This document shows, one piece after another, positions 27,231 to 33,422 of a stretch of DNA of 64,000 bases. Within the stretch, counting starts at the first letter, position 1, and every line of letters begins with the position of its first letter. Source of the DNA: Azospirillum sp. RU38E (GTDB taxonomy: Bacteria; Pseudomonadota; Alphaproteobacteria; Azospirillales; Azospirillaceae); assembly GCF_900188385.1 (NCBI RefSeq), contig NZ_FZOI01000001.1:1054001-1118000 (forward strand), given 5' to 3'. Both the position numbers and the translations under genes were made by a program. The notes under the pieces were generated by a model, which saw nothing but the letters and a program-made list of their open reading frames with translations, was not told where the DNA came from and did no database searches.

Positions 27231-28013
27231 TTATCCAGCAAGTTTGGTATAGCGTTCGCGCTTCTTGCGCGCGGCATTGCGCGCCTCTTCAATGGCCTTT
27301 TCCTCGGTGGCGAACAGCAGGCTGTCCAGCACGGCGGTCAGATGCGCGCGCATGGCGGTGCGCGCCGCCGCCGGGTCGCGCGCGCAAAGCGCGTCATAGA
27401 TGGCGGCATGTTCATCAACGACAGGCTTGATATTGGCGCTGCGCGCCTTTTGGTGCAGCAGGGCGCTTTCCGGCGACAGGGAGCGCAGTTCCCACAGCCG
27501 TTCCACAGTCTCCAGGATTGCGGAATTCCGTGTCGCCCGCGCGATGGCAACATGAAAGGCGCGATCCGCCTTCTCCGTGCCGGAGGGATTGTTGTTTTCT
27601 CGCTGAATTTCCCCAATCAGATGGGCGAGGTCGGCCAGTTCATCATCGCGGATCTGCGTGGCGGCAAGGGCCGCCGCCTCGCCTTCGAACAGCAGCCGCG
27701 CCTCCGACAATTCGAAGGCGCTGATGTTGAAGCCGGTCATATCGTTTTTGCCGGGCAGGCGTCTGACATAGGCGCCGGAGCCGACACGCACCTCAACAAA
27801 GCCCTGCACTTCCAGGGCGATCATCGCTTCGCGCACCGTGGGGCGGGAGACATTGTACTGCAAGGACAGTTCGCGTTCTGCCGGCAGCCGGCTGCCCACG
27901 GTATAACGACCAGAGGCCAATTCCGTGATCAGGCGGCGCGCCAGATCCTGATAAAGCCGGTCACCCGACGGCATGTCGGGGCGCGAAGGGCGATCCGCCA
28001 CAGCATCACTCAT
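27231..28013 (-). CDS. GntR-family (FadR subfamily) transcriptional regulator
   Basis: 260 residues. Winged helix at the N terminus (DRLYQDLARRLITELASGRYTVGSRLPAERELSLQYNVSRPTVREAMIALEVQGFVEVRVGSGAYVRRL) and an all-helical FCD ligand-binding domain (FELSEARLLFEGEAAALAA, ADRAFHVAIARATRN, DEHAAIYDALCARD). The conserved Asp and three His for metal/acid ligand binding are visible. This is the group of UxuR/ExuR/PdhR-like regulators of sugar-acid catabolism. ATG 28013 has GGAGAG upstream; the frame is open to 28079. It ends the uxuA-TonB-GH2 group and is probably its repressor. Confidence 0.9.
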   Translation of the reverse strand: MSDAVADRPSRPDMPSGDRLYQDLARRLITELASGRYTVGSRLPAERELSLQYNVSRPTVREAMIALEVQGFVEVRVGSGAYVRRLPGKNDMTGFNISAFELSEARLLFEGEAAALAATQIRDDELADLAHLIGEIQRENNNPSGTEKADRAFHVAIARATRNSAILETVERLWELRSLSPESALLHQKARSANIKPVVDEHAAIYDALCARDPAAARTAMRAHLTAVLDSLLFATEEKAIEEARNAARKKRERYTKLAG

Positions 28014-28052
28014 AAGGCTCTCCAACCTGGCCTTACCCAATCGTTCAAGACA

Positions 28053-28076
28053 CCAGACCCATTGGAATTGGTCTGG
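28053..28076. promoter_or_regulatory. Inverted repeat upstream of gntR, candidate auto-operator
   Basis: CCAGACC (28053-28059) and GGTCTGG (28070-28076) are exact complements around a 10-base spacer, 40 bases before the gntR ATG. The segment ATTGGTCTGGCA at 28067 resembles the ATTGGTAAKGCCA motifs at 21411 and 21700. Confidence 0.4.
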
Positions 28077-28289
28077 CATCTTTTTATCATGACGTTTCCG
28101 ATCTACCTAGGGGCTGTTTACATACGGCATCACGTTGGAATTCTCCCGCCACTCAAATTCTGCTTCACGACTGCGCAATTCATGAGCCTATCCATCGCGA
28201 GGGGCGCCGTAAAAAATCCCGCAACCTGCTGTCGGCATCCGGCATAATCCAGCGTCCTTGGAAGCGACAAGAACGAGGGAGGCTGCGCC

Positions 28290-28664
28290 GTGCTGTACGC
28301 CATTCTTTGCTACGATAATGAGGATGTGGTCGGCTCCTGGAGCAAAGAGGAGGACGATGCCGTCATCGGCAAGCTCTCCGTGGTGACGGAGAAACTGGCC
28401 CAGGCCGGGCGGCTGGGCCCCGTCTTCCGCTTGCTGCCGACCACGGCGGCCACCACGGTGCGCAAGGGCCGGGAGGCGCTGGTGCTGGACGGTCCGTTCG
28501 CGGAGACCAAGGAACAGTTGCTGGGCGTCTATATTGTCGATTGTGAGGGGCTGGAAGAGGCGGTGGAAACCGCCCAGGAACTGGCCCGCGCCAGCGGCAC
28601 CAACGGTTGCTATGAGCTGCGGCCGCTGTCGCTGTTCATGCCGGGGGCGGTTGCCGGGTCATGA
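28290..28664 (+). CDS. YCII (DGPF) family protein
   Basis: 124 residues, ferredoxin-like fold. Signature DGPFAETKEQLLGVYIVDCEGLEEAVE. GTG start with GGGAGG about 10 bases upstream. The stop overlaps the next ATG (ATGA), coupling it to the sigma factor. Genes of this type are the hallmark partner of ECF42 sigma factors. Catalytic role unknown. Confidence 0.92.
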   Translation: MLYAILCYDNEDVVGSWSKEEDDAVIGKLSVVTEKLAQAGRLGPVFRLLPTTAATTVRKGREALVLDGPFAETKEQLLGVYIVDCEGLEEAVETAQELARASGTNGCYELRPLSLFMPGAVAGS

Positions 28665-29914
28665 ATGCCGAACCACCCGATCCCGCCTGGATCGACCGCA
28701 CCCTGGTCTGTGCCCGGCCGCAGGTGGTGGGCGCCCTGCTGCGCTATTTCCGCGATCTGGAAAAGGCGGAGGAAGCGTTTCAGGAGGCGTGCCTGCGGGC
28801 ATTGGGGCACTGGCCGCGTAACGGCCCGCCGCGCGACCCGGTGGCCTGGCTGATCATGGTGGGCCGCAATGTCACGCTGGATCATGTGCGGCGCCAGGCC
28901 CGCCAGCAGCCTTTGCCGGATGAAGCACTGCTGTCCGAGTTGGAGGATGCGGAAACGCCGCTGGCCGACCGGCTGGACAATGCCGATTACCGGGATGATG
29001 TGCTGCGCCTGCTGTTCATCTGCTGCCACCCGGATTTGCCGGCCACGCAGCAGATTGCCTTGGCGCTGCGCATTGTCTGCGGCCTGTCGGTCAGCCAGAT
29101 CGCCCGTGCCTTCTTGGTGAGTGACAGCGCCATGGAACAGCGCATCACCCGCGCCAAGGGGCGCATCGGCGCCGGCGATGCTCCCTTTGAGACGCCGGGG
29201 CCGCTGGAACGGGCGGAGCGGTTGGAGAGTGTGGCCGCCATGCTCTACCTGCTGTTCAACGAGGGCTATTCGGCCAGCGGGGAGCAACTGCGCGACCGGG
29301 CGCCGCTATGTGCTGAGGCCATCCGCCTGACCCGGCTGCTGCTGCGCCTGTTCCCGGCCGAGCCGGAGATCATGGGGCTGCTGTCGCTGATGCTGCTGCA
29401 ACATGCCCGCCAGAAGGCGCGGTTCGATGCCGATGGCGGTATCATCCTGCTGGAGGCACAGGACAGGTTTTTATGGAACCGCACCATGATCACCGAGGGA
29501 ACGGCCCTGATCGACAAGGCGGTGCGCCATCGCCGGCGCGGCCCCTATCAGTTTCAGGCGGCCATCGCCGCCCTTCATGCCAGTGCCGCCAGCCCGCCGG
29601 AAACCGACTGGCCGCAGATCGAATTGCTGTACCGCGGGCTGGAACAGATCCAGCCGTCGCCGGTGGTGACGCTGAACCGGGCGGTGGCCCTGTCCAAGGT
29701 GGCGGGGCCGGCGGCGGCTTTGGACCTGATCGACCCGCTGGCTGAAAGGCTGGACAGTTATTTCCATTATCACGGGGTGCGGGGCGCCTTTCTGATGCAG
29801 CTTGAACGGCGGGGGGAGGCGCGGACCGCCTTCGACCGCGCCATCGCCCGCGCCCGTACCCCGGCAGAGGCGGCGCAAATTCGGCAATATCTGGATCAGT
29901 TGGCGACTTCCTGA
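28661..29914 (+). CDS. ECF42-type RNA polymerase sigma factor with C-terminal extension
   Basis: 417 residues, far longer than a usual ECF factor. Sigma2 (VVGALLRYFRDLEKAEEAFQEACLRALGHWPRNGPPRDPVAWLIMVGRNVTLDHVRR) and sigma4 (LRIVCGLSVSQIARAFLVSDSAMEQRITRAKGRI) are followed by about 230 helical residues (YLLFNEGYSAS, EAIRLTRLLLRLFPAEPEIMGLLSLMLLQHAR, LLYRGLEQIQPSPVVTLNRAVALSKVAGP) of the DUF6596/TPR-like extension. No anti-sigma gene is adjacent; in ECF42 the extension itself controls activity. Lies in an operon with YCII and VOC genes. Confidence 0.92.
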   Translation: MNAEPPDPAWIDRTLVCARPQVVGALLRYFRDLEKAEEAFQEACLRALGHWPRNGPPRDPVAWLIMVGRNVTLDHVRRQARQQPLPDEALLSELEDAETPLADRLDNADYRDDVLRLLFICCHPDLPATQQIALALRIVCGLSVSQIARAFLVSDSAMEQRITRAKGRIGAGDAPFETPGPLERAERLESVAAMLYLLFNEGYSASGEQLRDRAPLCAEAIRLTRLLLRLFPAEPEIMGLLSLMLLQHARQKARFDADGGIILLEAQDRFLWNRTMITEGTALIDKAVRHRRRGPYQFQAAIAALHASAASPPETDWPQIELLYRGLEQIQPSPVVTLNRAVALSKVAGPAAALDLIDPLAERLDSYFHYHGVRGAFLMQLERRGEARTAFDRAIARARTPAEAAQIRQYLDQLATS

Positions 29915-30006
29915 AAATATTTGCGGCACCCTGTCGGCCCGATAGGATGTCTGCCGTCCTTGGAACGCCTCCCGAAGGGAAGGGGGCGTAGCCGGAGGAT
30001 GGATCG

Positions 30007-30426
30007 ATGAGCGAGCAGGATAAAACCCCGCAGAACCCGCCCGTATATGGGGGCGTGGTGCCGCATATCGTGGTCAGTGATGCCAGCGCGGCGGCCGATT
30101 TCTACAAGCAGGCCTTCGCGGCCGAAGAGGTGGCGCGGATGCCGGCCCAGGATGGCAAGCGCTTGATGCATTGCCATCTCTACATCAATGGCGGCTCTTT
30201 ATTGTTGTGCGATGCCTTCCCCGAATATGGCCATCCATTGCAGCCGCCGCAGAGCTTCACCCTGCATATCCATGTCGCCGAGGATGTGGATGGCTGGTGG
30301 AACCGGGCGGTGGCGGCGGGCGCAGAAGTGGCCATGCCGCTGGAACGGCAGTTCTGGGGTGACCGGTATGGCCAACTGCGCGACCCGTTCGGTGTCAGCT
30401 GGTCGGTCGCCTCCTCCGCGGCGTGA
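30007..30426 (+). CDS. VOC (glyoxalase/PhnB-like) family protein
   Basis: 139 residues with one VOC fold: GVVPHIVVSDASAAADFYKQAFAAEE, MHCHLYINGGSLLLCDAFPEYG, FTLHIHVAEDVDGWWNRAVAAGAEVAMPLERQFWGDRYGQLRDPFGVSWSV. This is the PhnB-like group (related to 3-demethylubiquinone methyltransferase-type VOC proteins). Metal-binding side chains are not clear enough to assign a reaction. 92 bp after the ECF42 gene; VOC, YCII and ECF42 genes commonly cluster. The TGA stop is also the first triplet of repeat copy C. Confidence 0.88.
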   Translation: MSEQDKTPQNPPVYGGVVPHIVVSDASAAADFYKQAFAAEEVARMPAQDGKRLMHCHLYINGGSLLLCDAFPEYGHPLQPPQSFTLHIHVAEDVDGWWNRAVAAGAEVAMPLERQFWGDRYGQLRDPFGVSWSVASSAA

Positions 30427-30551
30427 TGCCAACCCGCCTGAATGTTTCGCTTCAGGCGGGTTGGAGGCCGGCGACTGCCGGCCCGCCGCACGTGCGGCGT
30501 AAGCCAAGGGCGCGGATGCGCCCGCCCGGCACCTGATGGAGATTGATATCA
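30424..30551 (+). repeat. Multi-hairpin element, copy C (MITE-like)
   Basis: 128-bp element whose first TGA is the stop codon of the VOC gene. Ends TGATGCCAA (30424-30432) and TTGATATCA (30543-30551). Hairpins in order: a 14-bp perfect stem (30429-30442 with 30451-30464), GGCCGGC/GCCGGCC (30466-30483), a 16-bp perfect palindrome (30484-30499), and GGGCGC-GGAT-GCGCCC (30508-30523). Linkers match copies A and B. It lacks the 3'-terminal hairpin found in copies A and B. Confidence 0.8.
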
Positions 30552-30635
30552 TACCCGCCCCCATGGCGGGGCAGGGATGCGGGACCGTTTGGTTGATTGA
30601 CAGTTCGCCGACGGTCCCGCATACCTAAGCCACCT

Positions 30636-32174
30636 ATGAATAAAGATTTGCTAGGCTCCGCATATGCGGACCAAACCGCCAACGCCCCCGTCGGGTCCGT
30701 GGCGGACCATCGGGAAGATGTTGGGACCACCACGTCCAAGGTTATTCCCTTAAACCGATATACTGATTTCGGTTCGCGCTGGCCGGTTCCCGGCCGTGGC
30801 GAAGTGCTGGTTGTGCCCCTGGGTGGTTTGGGCCGCATCGGCATGAACTGGACCCTTTATGGCCATGATGGGGCCTGGCTGCTGGTGGATGCCGGCATCA
30901 GCTTCCCCGATGAAGGGCATGAGGGCGTGGACGCCATCGTTCCCGACCCCACCTTCCTGGCCCCCATCCGTGACCGGCTGCTGGGCCTGATCGTCACCCA
31001 TGCGCATGAAGACCATATCGGCGCCATTGACCGCCTGTGGCCCTTTGCGCTGAACGTGCCGATCTGGGCTACGCCCTTTGCCATGGGCATGATCTCCCGC
31101 CGGCTGGAAGAACAGGACAATCTGGATGCGGTGACCCGGCATGTGTTCACTGTCGGCTCCAGCTTCAAGGTTGGTCCCTTCACCATTGATACGGTGCGGC
31201 TGACCCACTCCATTCCCGAGCCGGTGGCCTTGGCCATCCAGACCGGGGTGGGCACGGTGCTGCATACCGGCGACTGGAAGTTCGATCCCGATCCGATGAT
31301 CGGCCAGCCGACCGACAAGGAAAAACTGCGCCGTCTGGGCGATGCCGGCGTGCTGGCCATGCTGTGCGACAGCACCAACGCCCACAAGGATATGCCGGTC
31401 ACGTCGGAGGCGCAGGTCCGCGCCGCCTTCGCCCGGTTGTTCGCTACCCGCAAGGGGCAGATCGCCATCTGCTGCTTTGCCACCAATGTGGCCCGCGTGG
31501 CCTCTGCTGCCGTCACCGGTGTGGCCGCTGGCCGCAAGGTGGCGCTGGCCGGGCGTTCCATGCGCAATTCCGAGGCGGTGGCCCGTTCCCTGGGCCTGCT
31601 GGATGGTGTGCCGGACTTCCTGGCCGAGCCGTCCCATCTGAAGGGTCTGGCCAAGTCCGAAGTGGCGCTGGTCTGCACTGGTGGGCAGGGCGAAGAGCGT
31701 GCGGCGCTGGCCCGTCTGGCCCGTGGTGACCGTCGTTTCCCCGCCTTCGGCGCGGGTGACACGGTGGTTCTCTCCGCCCGCATCATCCCTGGCAACGAGG
31801 AGGCGGTGGAAAAGGTTGTCTCCAAACTGCGGCATCGCGGGGTGGAAATCCTGATGGGCACGGATCTGCTGAACGGCTTGCCGTTGCATGTTTCCGGCCA
31901 TCCCGGGGCCAATGAGCTGCGGGAACTCTATGAACTGGTGCGTCCGCGGTTTGCCCTGCCGGTGCATGGCACGGAAATGCACCTGACGGCCCATGCCCGT
32001 CTGGCCCGTGAGGCCGGGGTGGAGGCAGCGCTGGTGACGGAAGAGGCGGAGCTGATCCGCCTGACGCCTGCCGGTGCCCGCGTGCTGGGCCACGTGGATG
32101 CCCCGCTGCTGCATCTGGAAGCGGATGAAAACGGCGACCGGGTGCCGTACCGCCCCCGGATGGCGCTGGGTTAA
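30636..32174 (+). CDS. rnj: Ribonuclease J (metallo-beta-lactamase/beta-CASP)
   Basis: 512-residue exo/endoribonuclease for RNA turnover and maturation. After a nonconserved leader of about 45 residues, the metallo-beta-lactamase domain begins at EVLVVPLGGLGRIGMN. The zinc motif HAHEDH is at residues 122-127, followed by a beta-CASP domain (STNAHKDMPVTSEAQ, KGQIAICCFATNVAR, SARIIPGNEEAV) and the late histidine motif HVSGHPGANELRELYELVRP. C-terminal domain is short, as in alphaproteobacterial RNase J. ATG 30636 was chosen; a GTG at 30597 and later starts are possible. A strong terminator follows. Confidence 0.93.
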   Translation: MNKDLLGSAYADQTANAPVGSVADHREDVGTTTSKVIPLNRYTDFGSRWPVPGRGEVLVVPLGGLGRIGMNWTLYGHDGAWLLVDAGISFPDEGHEGVDAIVPDPTFLAPIRDRLLGLIVTHAHEDHIGAIDRLWPFALNVPIWATPFAMGMISRRLEEQDNLDAVTRHVFTVGSSFKVGPFTIDTVRLTHSIPEPVALAIQTGVGTVLHTGDWKFDPDPMIGQPTDKEKLRRLGDAGVLAMLCDSTNAHKDMPVTSEAQVRAAFARLFATRKGQIAICCFATNVARVASAAVTGVAAGRKVALAGRSMRNSEAVARSLGLLDGVPDFLAEPSHLKGLAKSEVALVCTGGQGEERAALARLARGDRRFPAFGAGDTVVLSARIIPGNEEAVEKVVSKLRHRGVEILMGTDLLNGLPLHVSGHPGANELRELYELVRPRFALPVHGTEMHLTAHARLAREAGVEAALVTEEAELIRLTPAGARVLGHVDAPLLHLEADENGDRVPYRPRMALG

Positions 32175-32176
32175 AG

Positions 32177-32208
32177 AAAAAGGGGGCCGGTCTTGGCCCC
32201 CTTTTTTT
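32177..32208 (+). terminator. Intrinsic terminator of rnj
   Basis: GGGGGCC (32182-32188), six-base loop, GGCCCCC (32195-32201) and seven T; A-rich on the left. Begins 3 bases after the stop codon. Confidence 0.93.
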
Positions 32209-32220
32209 ATGCCGAATCAT

Positions 32221-32254
32221 GCGACCAGCGATGGGATATCCCATCGCTGGTCGC
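32221..32254. repeat. 34-bp perfect palindrome between rnj and hsp20
   Basis: GCGACCAGCGATGGGAT (32221-32237) is followed with no spacer by its exact reverse complement (32238-32254). It lies 13 bases after the rnj terminator and 15 bases past the hsp20 stop on the other strand. As RNA it would form a stem with a minimal loop, a possible hsp20 terminator without a T-run. Confidence 0.9.
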
Positions 32255-32268
32255 TTCCGTTAAATTTG

Positions 32269-32727
32269 TTACGCGGCGACAGGGGCGGGAACCGCCTTCT
32301 GGGCGACATTGGCGATGATCGGAATGGTCCGGGGCTTCAGGGTTTCCGGCACTTCCCGAACCAGGCTGATATGCAGCAGGCCGTTTTCCAGATTGGCTTC
32401 CGTCACGCGGATATGGTCGGCCAGCTGGAAACGCCGCTCGAAGGCGCGGCCGGCAATACCGCGATGCAGGAAGGTACCGCCCTCCTGCTCCTTAGCCTTG
32501 CCCTGCACGATCAACAGGTTAGGGTGGGCAGTGATGTCGATATCGTCGATGGCGAAACCGGCCACCGCCATGCTGATGCGATAATTATCGTCACCCAGCT
32601 TTTCAATATTATAGGGCGGATAGGCGCTGCCATTATCCTCCCCGTTCATCGCAGCCTCCAGAAGGCGCGTCACGCGGTCAAAGCCGACGGTGGAACGGAA
32701 CAAAGGCGACAGGTCATAGCTACGCAT
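32269..32727 (-). CDS. Small heat-shock protein, Hsp20/IbpA family
   Basis: 152-residue alpha-crystallin-type holdase chaperone that binds unfolding proteins. N terminus MRSYDLSPLFRSTVGFDRVTRLLE and PPYNIEKLGDDNYRISMAVAGF are the IbpA/HspA class signature. Alpha-crystallin core to about residue 130 with FLHRGIAGRAFERRFQLADHIRVTEANLENGLLHISLVREVPE; C-terminal anchor PRTIPI (I-x-I type). The strong GGAGG before ATG 32727 is buried in a predicted ROSE thermometer (32728-32826). Confidence 0.95.
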   Translation of the reverse strand: MRSYDLSPLFRSTVGFDRVTRLLEAAMNGEDNGSAYPPYNIEKLGDDNYRISMAVAGFAIDDIDITAHPNLLIVQGKAKEQEGGTFLHRGIAGRAFERRFQLADHIRVTEANLENGLLHISLVREVPETLKPRTIPIIANVAQKAVPAPVAA

Positions 32728-32826
32728 AGGTATCCTCCACGAGCGATACAGGTGACGGGAACCCCCGATCTCGGCCGGTTCCCTGGCTATATGGTCCCGG
32801 ACCCCCGCTTGGGCTGCCCGTCCATG
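32728..32826 (-). promoter_or_regulatory. Putative ROSE-type RNA thermometer in hsp20 5' UTR
   Basis: On the minus strand the last hairpin is TATCGCTC-GTG-GAGGATA (32732-32749), which pairs the Shine-Dalgarno with a UCGCU motif, the ROSE hallmark U(U/C)GCU with its bulged G. Upstream stems include GGGAACC...GGTTCCC and GGTCC/GGACC. The leader is about 100 nt, the usual ROSE length, and hsp20 genes are its classic host. Structure judged by eye. Confidence 0.72.
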
Positions 32827-32832
32827 CTATTG

Positions 32833-32860
32833 AGTTAAGCAGGCCCCGCCGCCGCTTCAA
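32833..32860 (-). promoter_or_regulatory. Candidate hsp20 promoter
   Basis: Minus-strand TTGAAG (32855-32860; preceded as CTTGAAG by a C-type sigma-32 -35 element), 16-base spacer, TTAACT (32833-32838). Both sigma-70 and sigma-32 (RpoH) reading are possible. Confidence 0.45.
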
Positions 32861-33020
32861 GAGGGGGGCGGGGTGAAAAAATCGTACCCCGGCCGGGTTG
32901 GTGGAAATCGCAAGCGGCCTACACCATACGCTTTGGGATTGGTTGCCAGCCGGTGCTGTTAGACCTTAGACTGTTTAGCAGCGAAACGGCGCGAGGAGCG
33001 CCGTCAGAGGGGAGATCAGG

Positions 33021-33422
33021 GTGAGCGGACCGAGCCCCTTCATCGATAAGGCCTATGACGAAACAATGTCCCTGCTGGTGGAGGCGCGCAATTATGTCGC
33101 CTTCCAGGAAGGGGTTGATCAGCGCAGTCTGGCACCGGGCCAACGCCTGCAGGTCTCCTACGAATCGATGCGCGTCACCAGCCGGTTGACCCAGGTGATG
33201 GCCTGGATGTTGGCGCAGAAGGCCGTCTATGCCGGGGAGATGACGCAGGCCCGCGCCGTGGGGGAGGAGTTTGCCCTCTCCGGTGGTGAAATCTGCTCCG
33301 ACCCTTCCGGGCCGGATAATGCTGAATTGCCGACGGGGCTGCGTTCCCTGCTGGAACGCAGCCACAGCCTTTATATGCGGGTCAGCCGCCTGGAAGACAT
33401 GGTGCGGCAGGCGGTAGCTTAG
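33021..33422 (+). CDS. DUF1465 family protein
   Basis: 133 residues, helical, no signal or membrane segment. The segments FIDKAYDETMSLLVEARNYVAFQE, MRVTSRLTQVMAWMLAQKAVYAGEMT and LPTGLRSLLERSHSLYMRVSRLEDMV match the alphaproteobacterial DUF1465 family. GTG start with GGGGAGA nearby. Function unknown. Its TAG stop overlaps the TAA stop of pmbA on the opposite strand, so the two genes share 4 bases and no terminator fits between them. Confidence 0.87.
   Translation: MSGPSPFIDKAYDETMSLLVEARNYVAFQEGVDQRSLAPGQRLQVSYESMRVTSRLTQVMAWMLAQKAVYAGEMTQARAVGEEFALSGGEICSDPSGPDNAELPTGLRSLLERSHSLYMRVSRLEDMVRQAVA

Noticed and set aside
24116-30551. CRISPR array or riboswitch as explanation of the repeated hairpins
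   Set aside because: Copies are kilobases apart with varied stems and no cas genes; they lie at 3' ends of genes and not in leaders.
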